Source: Holacanthus passer (taxonomy: Eukaryota; Chordata; Actinopteri; Pomacanthidae). From it: a DNA stretch of 64,000 nt. Shown in pieces: positions 1 through 13,700 of this stretch. The notes beneath the pieces were generated by a model. That model saw only the letters and a list, made by a program, of their open reading frames with translations. It searched no databases and was not told the origin of the DNA. The stretch is from NCBI GenBank assembly GCA_025331565.1, contig JAFREQ010000003.1:11959001-12023000 (forward strand), read 5' to 3'. The first letter of the stretch is position 1; every line of letters starts with the position of its first letter. The position numbers were made by a program, and so were the translations under genes.

Positions 1-260
1 ATCAGAAGCTGCTGCAGAAACTCAATCAGGATCATCTACAGGTTTTTCTGATCTTAAGTTTCGGTATCTCAATCTGTTTCAATTTTACAAGCCAATCAGT
101 TTTCATCAAAATGGGTTTTATCAAAAATAGTCAAATATCAACTTGAAATTCGATACACATGTTCAGGAGTTTTTACTAAGCTTATATATAAAAGCACATT
201 AGGCTTCACCTTATCGGTTGAAGCATAAAATTTGGTAATGATTGCTTAAAGTGGGTAAGA

Positions 261-300
261 GAAGATAAACCTTTATTCATCCCACAGTGGGGAAATTATT
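261..300 (-). repeat. Short LINE/SINE-type 3' tail
   Basis: Read on the minus strand it gives the teleost retroposon tail ending, a fccccactgtggga-like block followed by aataaaggttt. Only the tail remains; no body was recognised on the higher-coordinate side. Confidence 0.4.
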
Positions 301-2640
301 TTATTTTCCTTATTTTAACAAATCTAAATTTGTAGACATTTTGCATTCAAAACTTCAAAAAAAAATCACGTGGACGCTACATAGTGGAAAATCTTTTGAG
401 CACATTCACTGACGTGACAAAAGTTTGTCTGACAGTTTGTCTATTTTTCAAAAATGCAAAATCAAATAAAGGTATACTATGGGGTATCTTGCTAAAACCA
501 TGTATAGACTCAAACACAAGTAATCCCTCTCAATCATCATCTTAAACACTTACACACTTGAGGTGTGGCCGTGTGTGTATCTAAAGAAACCATTCCCTCT
601 GTTTTGTATTATGCTGTGTTTGGGACGTTTCTGGGATGCAACTTTTGGACAGTGGTTGTGTAGCCCCCAGGCAATAACGGGGTGTGAGGTCAGGACTTGT
701 AGCCTAGCTGTGTTTTTATGCGCCTCAGTATTTCCCCTGCTTCTCCGTCCCTCTCCTCTGCTGTGTCTGTTTGACCGACACACACACACACATGCAGAGC
801 CGAGAGCCAGTTTGAAGCTCTGAATTCACTCAAAATCCAGCAATGCAGCACCTTCCCACAGGGTTTTGTGGAAGTGTAGGTATGTTTATTTTCGCTTTCG
901 AACGTCTCCGCTGTGAAACAATTAGAAAATGACATTTTGTTTATCTGAATGACGGCTTTGTTCTCACCAGCTCGCTCTCTTCATCCACTCTCTCGCTCTC
1001 TCTCGCTCGCTCGTTGAGTCAGGGAGGAGCAACTCTGCATTCTGTGTGTTTACAAAACCCAACAGACAAATAACTGTATAGTTTAACGCTTGTATCCCCA
1101 CAAGTCTTCATACTAATGCTACTAAAATTAACAGACGTTCTTTGGATACTAGATATCACATGTTTCAAATGGTGTTTAGATATGTCAAACAATGAGTCCA
1201 CAGTTTCAGTATTCAGTGTCTTACTGTAATTAATACTGTATGCACAACACTTAAATAAGTCACATTCTCTGTGGATACAAAGGTCCAGGGTTTGAATCCC
1301 CAGATGGGCGCAGTCTATTTACAAGCAAAGTGGTAATTCATGCATGTGTATGTGGTGTGTTTTCAAGTGCCTCTTGTCAATTAGATAAGAAACAAGCTTG
1401 CAGTCTGCTTGGCTGCTGATTGTTGCCACTTACATCTATGTTTTAAACTTATTTTCTTCATGCAAAGCAAATTATAATGAAGTTACAGATATATTACTGT
1501 GCTCTTGAGAGTGGAGCAAGATGTGTGTTTAATCTCTCTCTCTCTGTCTGTATTCAATCATATGCTGCTGCTGTCTTGACGTTATAGGACAGCATTCACT
1601 TCAGACATGGGCCATGTTGGAAGTGTTATGGAGATGTTACTGCTGTGATTTTTATGAAAATGTGACCCACACTAAAAGACTGACTTGTAAAATTGCTAAC
1701 ACATTTACATTATGTTTGACAGGACAGAAAAGTATGTCCCTTGCTCAGTGGCACCAGTTTGTATTTGGAGCCTTTTCTGTTAAGAACAAGACCCTTTACA
1801 TTGACTGTTTTTAACAATGCTTTATATTTCCCATGTGAGTGTCTGGATGCAGCAGTCTGGGTTTGTCCTCTCTGTGACCAGGAAGCCTCAGCTGGCCCAA
1901 GGATGTTAGCCAGCAGTAATCCTCACTGGAGTGTCTCTGTTTGGTGACCTTAAGAGGCTGTCACTGTGTGGTCTGCCCTTCTCTGTTTTTCTGTCTCTCT
2001 TAGGATTTTATGTCATTTATTTTATTTGTGTCCGTTCCTGTGGACAGTGCACGCAAATATTGCAGCACAGTTGATTCCGGCAATGGCTGCTTTCAGCATT
2101 GATGATAGGATTAGCCAATTTGATGAATACATGGTTTATCAGCAATAGGTCAATGGACTTTTTTGAAGTCAAATGGATTCTTTCAGTTCTCTCCCATATG
2201 ATTAGTCATTGACACAAAAATATGAAATCAAAACTCCCCAAGATCCTGTTTGAGTCTCATCTATTAGGTCTTACTATCTAACTACCAAATATTACAAACA
2301 CTAACTGTAAAACAAAGAAATAATAAAAACTAATGGACTCTCAAAGCTTGAGCTTGAACTTGAAACTTGGGACCAAGCATGGGTTAAGAAACTTGTGGTC
2401 ATGTAAACATGCTTGTGTAGACTGTAAACGGACTAGTTCAAAGTCAAATATTATGAAATTAATGATTCATCAATTAAAAGAATTCTAATCACTAGTGTTT
2501 CTTTTGAGGACTGGGTTGTTTTGGGACAGCATCAATACTGACAGAGGCAATGTTTCTTAATGCTGTGGGATTACAGTAACATGGTTGTGCCAAACCACAG
2601 CGTAGCAGCTCTGCCACCCTGCCAGGCCAAAACCACAAGC

Positions 2641-2670
2641 TGTCACAGCACTGTGGCAGCTGCTGTGACA
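2641..2670. repeat. Perfect 10-bp hairpin with 10-base loop
   Basis: tgtcacagca and its exact reverse complement tgctgtgaca flank the loop ctgtggcagc. The stem is short and flanks do not extend it. It lies in a GC-richer patch of intron 1. Confidence 0.5.
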
Positions 2671-3079
2671 ATTTCTGCCTCCAACAGTGGGAGGACAACG
2701 TCTCTGAGTTAAACAGTGCGACTTCTGGAATTTAGACCCAGACACACACATCCTTTTTTCATCTGATAGTAAATGAACCTTTCAAGGACAGAAAGTTCAA
2801 TGTAAAACTTGTTTGCACAAACAAAAGATCTTCTGGTCTCAGTACTTTTTCTCTTTCAATGGCCTGTGCCAATTGTTGCCAGATGGTAATAATGTTACAG
2901 GTTTTACTTTTTTGACAAAGCACAATTAGGCTTTGTTCCAATGAGTAGCAGTCCAGTCTGGTGCAAACAGCTTTTGATTTTGCCAAAGCTAGTTTGGTAT
3001 TCTGGTGATTTGCTGTGAACAAAACAGTATAAGTTAGCTCTCCTTGTAGCTTATTAAAATAATAGTGTAGTTGCTGGGA

Positions 3080-3193
3080 AGAGACCTTTCCAGGTGATGG
3101 AAAAGAGTTTCCCGTCTCAGTTGGCACTGACTGACGGCATATTTTGCAGATTCTCTTAAACTGTGCTCGTTGCTTTTGAGATATCCAAAACAC
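3080..3193 (-). mobile_element. Decayed hAT transposase fragment: BED-type zinc finger
   Basis: On the minus strand the first half of a BED finger reads CKICRQSVPTETGN (cysteine codons near 3147 and 3138). The expected LFHHLE helix with the zinc-binding histidines follows immediately but in a shifted frame (about 3088-3105). The single-base frameshift and absence of the remaining transposase mark it as a dead remnant. A TAGGGCTGGG-like start on the minus strand near 3735 could be the element's 5' end, which is uncertain. Confidence 0.55.
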
Positions 3194-4511
3194 TTACATA
3201 TAATTGACGTTGTGTTACCATTTTTGTAAACAGTTTCCTCAGCTTTGGAGGATAACGCAAGTTCATTTTCAGCACTTTAGCACAATGAGCTCTGAGTGGC
3301 TGAGTAAAACAAACCTGGTGTGGATTAGGATGCGGCTGCAGGCAGAGTGGACAAAGACGTCACACTTCTGCTTGTTTTTGTGTTGTGCTTATTCAACAAC
3401 AGTTTGATAAATTGATCATACTGCTGCACTGATGAATAATGAGCAATATGCATTATATAGATAAAATAAATAAATATATCCTGAAGTCTGTTTCATTCCC
3501 TTTGCTGTGGCCTTTGCTGATGTTACACTGCTGTCCACTCTATGTGTGGAGGAGATCAACCCCTGATGCAAACAGGCTGTTATTTCTGCTCTGTCATAGG
3601 CTATGACTATGACTGTGGATGTATCCGTATTGAGTAAAAATGTCCAAAGCTTATCACTATGATGATGATGATCATCACCATAAATTTTATTTTGTTCCCC
3701 TATCGAGATTGTCTTATCACCCAGCCCTAATTGCAACCCTAAACCAAATAACCAGTGCTAGAACTGCAACATTGAGCTATAATCCATAGTCAGGTCATTG
3801 TCATGTTGACTGTGGTGGAAATAATCCAGTTCCTTAGAAGAAGCAAGTGACAAACCCAATGGGAGTCAGTCATTAGTGATCAATCAAACATCAAAGCACA
3901 AAGTAGGCAAAATAAACAATTAAGTAGACACTAAAGCAGACACGAGTCAGAGCAACTGCTATACGAATTCGTACAGGGTCAGAGCATTACATCAAACTAG
4001 TCGATGAACACAGTCTGGCAACTAACAGCAAAACTCTTCAGCATTTATGGAAAGTATAAAAGGTGGTGTTGACTATTAGACCAATCCCAAAGGGACAGCT
4101 AAGAACATCAGATGGAAAAACCCCATCTGATGCATGTACATGGAATTGGGCCCATTCAAGGTTACTGTATAGATATCATGTTCCTTTTCTATTCAGTTAT
4201 ATTTACACAAACGAGCTGAGCACAGCAGATTAACCACTATATCAACACAGAGCAGACATACGTTCATCCACAGAGCAACTCTAAGCTATGCATTAATTGA
4301 GACAGATTAAGAATTTCCTTGACATTGACAGGTTGGGCAAGCATGCAGCAGATGGGTTCAACTTTTCATATGGTCAACCAATAACAGCATTCCAAAAGTG
4401 TGATAAGTGAGTTAAAAAAAAAAAAAAAAAGTGAGTTGTGGTGAAAACTGTACTTTTTTGTGAAAAGTTTTTACATTACAAACATTACTTAGAATATTGT
4501 CTCTTTTTCAG

Positions 4512-4712
4512 GCTCACCTCTCCTCCTTTTTGCCAACCGGCGTGATGTACGATTGGTTGATGCAGAAGGCATGCGAGGTGAGTCGGCCATCGTTGTAAGT
4601 GACCTGGAGGATGCAGCAGCGGTGGACTTCCTGTATTCTGAGGGCCTGATTTTTTGGACAGATGTCAGCGAGGAGGCCATCAAACAGACGCACTGGAATC
4701 AGTCATCCAACT
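4512..4712 (+). CDS. lrp5: lrp5 exon 2: start of propeller 1
   Basis: The acceptor is ctctttttcag. The first two bases complete a codon begun in the unseen exon 1. The exon then reads SPLLLFANRRDVRLVDA, which is the start of mature LRP5. It holds the first YWTD-type repeat (LIFWTDVSEEAIKQT). The donor gtaagact splits codon 67 after one base. Mammalian LRP5 continues in the same exon; here an intron of 165 bp intervenes. Confidence 0.96.
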
Positions 4713-7700
4713 GTAAGACTGCATACTGTTTCCTGTGTGTTTATTGTCCTGCTTTGTGAGGGTTTTCCCATAAAGATCAACAGTAGCTGTGGCTTTGTAA
4801 GCTGCAACTATTAAGTGATTTAATGAAACATGCCATTCTCTTTACCATTTCAAACATTTCATGGTTTCTCGTTGCAGCCCTCAAAGAGGCACTGGGAACT
4901 GGCCAGAGTGTGGTAGTATCAGGATTGGACAGTCCTGATGGTCTGGCCTGTGACTGGTTAGGTAGAAAGCTCTACTGGACAGACTCTGAGACCAACCGGA
5001 TTGAAGTGGCCAACCTGGACGGCACGTCCAGAAAGGTCCTGTTTTGGATGGACTTGGACCAGCCAAGGGCTATTGCTCTCAACCCTGCTCAACGGTAACA
5101 GACACATGCATGAATAACTCTTCTTTCCTCACTGATATCTCAAAACCTAGATAAATTCTTGAAATTTCTTGAACAAGCCCTTTAAAGGTATCGCTTAGAT
5201 TGTTCAGTAAAAACAAGTCAGTTTCTTTTGCCTGTTACACAGTGCTTGTTTTCAGAGCCTTACAGAGAACATGCCCATCTAATTTTTTCAAATTAAAGTC
5301 TTAAAATAAAATAGTGAATACAGTGTAAACAATGCCTAAATACCCTACCTAACCCAGCATACTTGATTGTATAGGGAGCAATGACAATGTGATACAGTAT
5401 GTAGACAAAGAGCATCGTGAGAATGAAGTGAATAGAAAAGATGGTGGAAGAGAGGGCCTGCTTTCCAGAGTTTCCTTTCTCTGTGGTTTGACCTCACACT
5501 GACCTCCCTTTTCTCTTACACACAACTTGTTGGATCAGCAAAGCCTGAGCTCCTCAGATGATAGATTTACTGTTGTGGGTTGATTCAGTCCTGTTAGATT
5601 ACAGTTTAGTACAAAAGAGCGTTTCTGTTAATTTCCTTAAAAGGTATTTGACCCTGTTATGTGAAACTGCCTGCTGTTTTTTAAATAGCTTGGGTTTGTT
5701 TTTACTCAAATGACTTATGATTTATTGTAACACTTCATGATGGTTTGGGATACAGAAGTCTCCAACCATGACCTCTGCAGTTTCTATAAAGTGTTGTATT
5801 CACTTGTATAAAGACACCACACTTAAACCAGGGGTTCAGTGAGTCTACTGGCCTCCTAAGCTCTGGCTAAATTCACTGAATCATTTCCTTCAACTGCAAT
5901 TAAATCCTCTTTTAATCCTTTATTGCTCAAGCATTATGGGTCTGTCATATTGTAAACAGTTGTCTTGAACCGCCTGAATACCATGTTAGCTCCAGGAACA
6001 TTCAGATCGCAAATATGTATAGCTAACATATATATAGATTATGATAACCACAGGGTGTGTCTGTGTTTGGAGTTGTTGGTATATCTGTTGGTCATACTGC
6101 AACTGAACCTCGGTGGGTGCTGGAAAGAGGAAACATGAAAATGCAAACATGAAAATACACGTTTACAAGAACACAGGAAGGTTTTAGGTTCCTTTATTAA
6201 TCATTCCACAACTCAAGGTTGTAATCCCTTTAATCCAGGTTACTGGTCAGTCTAAGGCAGGAAATAGGACCGTAGGTTTAAAATGTGTTAAATGTGTCTT
6301 TACAGCTGATCTGTAATCAGGTTTCTGCTCCACCCACTGCCATCTTTTTGAACTAAAGCTGAAATATGTTAAGTGCATCTGTACCATATGTCTTGGAGTA
6401 TATGGACTAACTGCACATTCAGAGAAGAGGCTCTATGGTGACAGCATTAAAGATCTTACTTTTATACTGCCTAGGCATCATAAGACTTGGCCAAGAAGTC
6501 AGGTTGAAATTACTGAGAGAATTATCTTTTTTGCAACCTGGCTGTCTTATTTTGATAGTACAGCCTCTGTGTACAGAGTGTTGGTAGCAGCCCTGCAAAC
6601 ATCCCTGTCAGTACAGTCCAACCACGCACGATCCTCCATAGCATCACTGTTCAACGGCTTTGATGTCCTCACAACAGGTTTACACAGCTTTGATTTTTGC
6701 CAGTATACAGGAATCAGGCGGACCATGATGTGGTCACAGAGACCCAGTGTAGGCCATACCAGACTAGACCCATACCAGACCCAGTGATAGGCCTTGTTAA
6801 TTATAGCTTTCAAAATATTCTCCTCCCTGGTCAGCCATTTCATAAACTGTCTTTACCCAGGAAGTTCATGGCTTAGTTTACCTATGTTAAAGTCTTAGAG
6901 GACAGTATCTAAGGAGTCCAGGTTTGTCCGCTCTGCGTTGTACCTCCTGCACGTTGGCCTGCAGTGGAATGTAAACACCAATCAGAATAAATGAAACAAA
7001 CTCAAGGGGGAGTAGAAGTAGAGTAGTAGAGTATTGATCTTCACAGCCACATCTCTGTGAAGCATAAAATGAAAGATGAAGAAAACGATCTGTTTTTCCC
7101 TACCAGTAGTTCAGTTTGTTCATCCGGTCTGTTGCACAATGAATGCATGTTTGAGAGGCCACTTAGACTCAAGGACCAACTGAGTAGATTTCGGTGGTCA
7201 AATGTCGAAGGTCAAGATTACTGTGACCTCATGTCCACCCCATTCTTGTAAATTTGGTATCTCAGGAACGTCTGGAGAGAATTTCATTACATCTGGCACA
7301 AACATCCGCTTGGACTAGAGGATGAATTTGGCTACTGTCATGGCTACAACTTTGTTCTATAAGAATCAGCTATATTGGCCAAGCATGTGAATACATACAA
7401 GGAGTTTGTCTCTGTTGTTTGTTTCTCCCAGTGATCTTACACACTAATAGACTTACAGCCTTCGCACCATGTGATGAAACTCTCTATCAGTCCTCTGTAC
7501 TCCTCTGTAAAAATAGTTTCTAAGTGAAGACACCATGTTTTTCAGTGGAAATCATTCACTGGAATCATGAATGTCAGTACAGTGATTACTTCCATTTCGT
7601 CGAAAAATAAACTTAGTCGCTTTTATTACATTTCTTTAAAGTCTTCACTACATAATGTATGGAGTCTGTATGGAGTCTGAATAGACATGGATATAACCTG

Positions 7701-10700
7701 CAACTTGACTTGTTGGCGGAGGCATAGAACCACGAGGCGGTAACTCTGGTTAAGAGTTACATCTTCAGTAGGAACCAATGGCCTTCGGGCTGAGAGCCAC
7801 AGAAATGGTAGAGAAGTCAGAAAGCTTGAGAGATGGACTAACACATTGTTGGTTTTGGTCTTTTCATGGAATTTGTTGACAATAAGACAGATAAGCCCAG
7901 ACTGCCTGATTGATTACCTAAATGTGATTAAATCGCCTTCGGGTTAAGTCAATTTGAAACATTAATCTTTCTAGCAGGTCAGTTCACTTTGAAACTCTGA
8001 TTTAGCTCAGTTCAACCGAAGATAAGTGGTGTTTAGTCAGGTTAAGTCCGTTCTATTTAAGTCAACATCAATTCCGTTCCAAAGAAGTGAGTCAAATTAG
8101 TTTGAGCGAAACGTTTAGTTCAAGAGCATACTTCACTCTTTCAAACGCATTGTAAATATCACAGAAATATGTTCACGCACAGAAATGAATCACACAAGGA
8201 AAATCACACCAATAGAATAGAAAGAAGATGCTCTGCATCCGTTTCATCTCCCTTCTTTTTTCTCTTCTCTCTGGTTTCCTGCTCTGTAATTGTCGTTTCT
8301 ACATTGCCGGCCAAAGGAATGCAGATCTGTCTGTCATTCTGAAACACACACACGCATCACTCTGTGCGTGTCTCTAGCTCCATCTCTCACATACACACAG
8401 CCATAGCATTTAACAACTAGCATTCAAGCCAATAACTATTGGTTGTGTGACATGCTGATTTATTGCCCTTCACTTTATTTTACTGTAAACTCAACCGGAG
8501 CAGAGCCACAGTGTTAGTAATTTTACTGTAGTTATGATTTATGTCATAGAAACTACATATCTCTGGTACAATACCAATTTACCGGTATATCCATTTCCTA
8601 TTCTTTTTTGTCTTCTTCCCATGAAATGCAAAATACCTCATTTGTTGAGATGTATTATTATAGTAATAGCACACTAATTGTTTCAGATTTAAATAAATAC
8701 ATACTCCCCAAGCAAAGCCTGGAATTTGAGGATAGTTAGATGGAGAATAAATGAAAGGGAAAATAAATGACAGGAAAATGTAAAGAAATTACATAGATGA
8801 GAAGCAGAAATTTATAGATGAGAGGAAGCCAAAAACATTTGAGACGGTCAGATTTAGTGAAATTACAAAAGGAAGAAAGGGAAAAGAAAAAGAAAACCAT
8901 TGACATCCAGTGACAATGGTCCAATAAAAAAAAACAATGACATCACCCAGGTGTAGTGGGCTGTTATTAGCGGAAGCATTAAAGTGACTCTCTTTACGTT
9001 AGAAAGGCATTGAACAGCTAACATAACCATAAGACAACTGTCCTGAAACTTTGGTGGATGGGGAATTTTTGTTCCAGAAAGCAGGAGAGTGAGGAGCTGT
9101 TCAAGTAATCGTTGACTTATCAGTCATAACCAACAACCTTATTCACCCTGTACAGATGTGAAGGTGTGTTTCAGAATGATTGAATGATTACATCTGAATT
9201 GCAAAGTGCTCTTTTGTTTATTGACATAGTTCTTCTGTTTTTTCCCCCAGTTACATGTACTGGACAGACTGGGGTGAAGAGCCCAGGATAGAGCGTGCTG
9301 GTATGGACGGCAGCAACAGGTACTGTAACTAAACAGCAACAAGTACTGTAACTATGTAAACCTTAAGCAAACCCAACTACTGTATACAATAATTTTAGGT
9401 GAGTGGAGATGTATAGAAGCAGTAACAATTCCTAAAGAGTAAAAGCACAAACACACCAGTAAGTGAGATCACATTGTGTACCTCTTCCTTTTTCTAACAG
9501 GAAAGTTATAGTGGATGTGGACATATACTGGCCCAACGGTCTGACCATCGACCTGGTGGAGCAGAAGTTCTACTGGGCAGATGCCAAACTCAGCTTCATT
9601 CACAGAGCTAACTTGGATGGATCAGCCCGGTATGGAATATACTTCAGTTTCTTTGTTTATAACAGACCTGTGCTAACTTATATGACTGTATGCTTATATT
9701 TAATACAAAGAATTATAAACAAAAACATCCATAAGCTTATTTTCAGAAGTTACACTTAATCCTAAGTACCTGTAATCTCAAATGAACTTAAATTTGGAGA
9801 GTGGTGAGTATTTTTACAGATACAGCTCAGTCAGCCAACTCACATAGAAAAGTTTATTGCTATGTGAATATCAGCCTTGCAGGATAGTTCATCCCTGACG
9901 TCTTGGCTCAAGCCTCATCACTCCCTGCAGCATACCCTTAAGCAAGCAAAAGAAGATAGTGATGATATAAAATATCTTCCCCCAGACGGCAAGGATCAGA
10001 ATGCAGGTGGATGCTGGGATAGAAGTGGGGCTGACTGAAAGCTAAGAAAACAGCAGTACTAACATCATGGCACCGCTGGTGGCTGCCTCGTCGTTTTGGT
10101 GCACTTTGTTTTGTTTTGTTTTTGCCGTGGGAACAGCAGCTCTTTCACTAAAGAAGAGCTCATGAACATTACGAGGACAGCTCCAGTGCATTTATTTCTC
10201 ACTTTTCTCACATCATCCGCCTCATAAATTAAACATTCCGATTCAGGTTTGTAGACAATGCTGTGAACATGAGTTTCCAGTGCATCCTACAGCACCTGGA
10301 CTCCTTAGGAACCTGTGCTTGAGTTGATGGCCTGTACTGGATCGCAACCATCACTCCATATATTCCACGCTTCTCAATACCTGGGAGCCCCCCAAAAAAT
10401 AGTCAATGGAGAAGGCAAAGAAAACATTTCCTCTGAGATGTATAACACTTAGAGGTCAACATCATCATTATTACATCTTCTTCATCATCTTCATTATCTG
10501 GTAACACAGTCCTGAGGCGATGAGCTTCACATAGAGAGTGTAAACATGTGGGAAGGTCAAGCTATCAGCATGCGCTGTGTGAAGACCTGTGCACAAAGTA
10601 ATCTGCGTTAATAATAATTAGTATGTATGTACTCATGTGAGCCATGCCCTCGTGTGCGAGTGAGTTGCCATTGCTCTTTGGCACTGTAGTGGGCATAGTG

Positions 10701-13700
10701 GACTCTTCTGCAGCAGCACAAAGGAAAGCTACTACAGAAGAATAATGCAGGCAAAGCTGAACATAATGGTTTGTAGTTTTTACAGTGGCTTGATGCCGCT
10801 ACTGTTCATTAGCTGTTTTGTTTTCAACTTGCTTTCTTGTTCTCCTGGCCTTTATAAATAGGTTGGATTTCTGATTACCAGTGTGTTTTGGAAAGAGGCT
10901 GAGAAGTGATTTGGTTTAGGATCCGAGAGACCAACGAGGCAGTCATGAAAAGGAGCACAGTCAGCTTCTTTTGGAAGGCATGCCTGGCACATACTGAGGT
11001 TTGCAGGCGCATGTGTGTTTGCAGAACTCGACACAAGAAACATGCAACTGCTACTGTTGCCTGAAATCAAAACCCGGGTCTCTTTGATAAATGTCAATTT
11101 TCAGTATATTTTCCCCTTTATATTATAATATATCATAATTATTATAATAATCCATGGCAATCAAGTTCTTTCTTTCTTCCAGTTTTGAACAGTGTGTTTG
11201 CTGTTGTGAACACAAGCAGGCATTTAAGCCAAATGTTTCCAAACCTGTAGTGGAGTTGAGATCAAATTTTCTGTCTTGTAAAGAGCGATTGGAATGTGCA
11301 TAACGCACTAATGATGGTGCTTGTCAACTTGTACGACCATTTTATGACTTTTTACAACTTCTTATCTGAAATCACTGTCAAGATTGAAGTGTAGACCATA
11401 ATCATGCATAGCTTTGTCAAAGTATTGAAGTTTTATACAACTCTGTAAATAGATACAAAATGCATCGTCTGCAAATGAACTGTTTAGCCCATGTAGTAAT
11501 ATTCTTTATACAGTTGTGTCCGTTATTAGTATATCCATAACTCATAGCCGTAATCATATCCTCTCTCTCACCAATGCCAACAAAGCTGTACAGACAGAAT
11601 GGAAGAAAAATGGAAAGAGAGGGAGAGAGTTTGAGAGAGCTGTCCAACATAAACAGAGCTGTGGTATGGAGGCTCTAGTCAAAACACACAGCTCAACACA
11701 CACTCGACACACAGATCCCAGTGCATCTCTCTCACAGCTTAATCTTTCCTTTTTTCCTTTAGTCCATCTATCAGACTTTTTTCTCCACACATTATCATTC
11801 TCTCTCTCTCCATCTCCATCCAGCCTCCCTCCATCATTCTCTTTGTGCATCACTTACAATGGAAGTGTCCAGACAGACGTCTACTAAAGTTAAATATTGA
11901 AAATGTTCACTCTCTAGATCAGTAACACAGGTCTGACCTAGTTAGACTGCTGTTGTGGCTTTTATGTAGAAATGACCAGGGTGTTTATTCAGACATGAGG
12001 TCGACATGTTAAATTGTGATCAGAGTAACACAAATTTCACCCATGGGGGGCTTCGATAATTTCAGATTGGGCCGCCCTTGTGGCCTAGGAGATAAGACGC
12101 CGTCCATGAACTGCAACATCAGGCAGCTGCTCTCCTGGAAACTACTGGTAGTGTGGTGTAATTTGTTACCTGCAGTAGATTTCTACAGTTGTCACAATAT
12201 AGTAGAGGTTGGATAAAATCCAAACCAAAATTTAGTGCTTGTTTGATGTTTGATGCTGTTGGAAAAATGTGGTAACCTCGGCCAGCAACTTTGTTCCTAT
12301 AACAGTAGCACACTAGTTCTGTGACCGCTATATACACTAGCTCTCCGTCTTATTGCTTGAAGCTGCACAACAGAGTGTTTTTATGTAACCGCAGCACTTA
12401 TCATGCAGCCAAGATCGGGTATGTTCATATGTCTGTTAAGAATATGTAATAGTCACGGAGTCACGGTAGAGACATGTACATGTACAAATTAGTCAGAAAA
12501 GAGGAGGGAAAGAGAGGCTTTAATCTGAATGTACCTGACAGCTTGACTAATGAAATAATTTGCTTGTTTGCTTATTAATTTGCACGCACACACACACACA
12601 CGTACACACACGCACATACCCACACAAAAGCTGAACAGAGCTTTGAAATCTGGAGCTGGTTAAATTTGTTCTTTCTTTTTTTCTCTTCACCACTGCTGGC
12701 AGGCACCTCTGCTTTTATAGCACACACACACAGGACTAGAAATGATGATTGATGAAAGCCAGTTTCTGGTATGTTGATATTCTAAACACAAGCTTCCTTT
12801 GATCCTGTGCCTAAGTGCGTTTGTGTGAGCGCGTTTTTCTGTAAGTGATTGTAAAGTGTGTTTTAGAAAAGAACAACTCTCCTGATCAAATCTAATACTT
12901 CATGCTCATACACACTTCTCTAGCCTTCATGGCTTTTGTAATTGTTTGGTCCAAAAGATAGATAGATAGATAAAGAGAGAGACAGAGAGACAGAGAGACA
13001 GAGAATACCTCTCCCAATGCTGTACAAGCTTCTAAATATTAATGATAATAGTTATAATAATACTAACAATAGTGTGTTACGTGTAAAGAAAATGTGAATT
13101 TGCATTGCGGAGTTACAATGACTGATCACATTGCTGTGGAATGTGTTCTCTGTATTCGTGGTTCCTAGAGAAGGATTCCTAATGGTTTTCTGATCTTTCC
13201 TCTAGTGCCTCCATGAGGTCAGACTGTCATTTGTACTGAACAAACCAAACAATGTAATTTGCATATTGTAATGAAATGTAATGAACACATTCATGCTCCC
13301 CAGAGAAGAACTCCTTGTGTTCCTTATGTTTTGGTTTGTGTGGTTTAGTGCAGCTCAGGAGTCAATAGTGAGAAGAATTTTATGCTGGATCTATTTCTTT
13401 ACATTTGTGTGTTTTACATCTGCCTCTATGTGAAACTGCCTGTGCTTAGGTGGGTTTAGTAGTGAGTGAACTGTCAAGAACTGAAAACTGGCACCTAATG
13501 TCTTGCATAGTGACTGATTTAAATCAAAAAGCATCATGTTGGAATTGTATTGACGCCATTAACAAAAATTCTCAAACAACAGTAGTGAAGTGGTGAAGGT
13601 TGCATTTGGGCTGATTAGTACATAAAGGACCCTGAGTGCAATGAAAGAACGTGAGATCCATTAAATAATCCAAGTACTGTTTAATTTAAAGACATGAATG

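Larger units (their letters stand above)
1..4511 (+). other. lrp5: Upstream intronic sequence of lrp5 (intron 1, partial)
   Basis: No coding exon is recognisable. A signal-peptide exon ending in phase 1 before a GT donor would be needed to join exon 2; I found none, so the first exon probably lies upstream. The interval carries a short LINE tail (261-300), a hairpin (2641-2670), a decayed hAT fragment (about 3080-3193) and a 17-base A run (4414-4430) just before the exon 2 acceptor. Confidence 0.6.
5095..9250 (+). other. lrp5: lrp5 intron 3 (4.2 kb)
   Basis: No coding exon of lrp5 seen. The intron holds a minus-strand LINE fragment (6547-7120), a dispersed repeat rich in GGTCA/TGACC half-sites (7155-7330), and a LINE tail (7360-7415). 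The remaining sequence looks unique. Confidence 0.7.

Noticed and set aside
1270..1320. tRNA-like B box (ggtttgaatcccc) in intron 1
   Set aside because: No A box, acceptor stem or cloverleaf around it; at most a SINE trace.
1966..2148. Hydrophobic open frame resembling a signal peptide, as candidate lrp5 exon 1
   Set aside because: The first codon is GTG, not ATG, and no donor in the required phase 1 follows the hydrophobic run.
2759..3193. 144-codon minus-strand frame as an intact gene
   Set aside because: Only the first 29 codons match a BED finger, and the second half of the finger is out of frame, so it is a dead transposon remnant.
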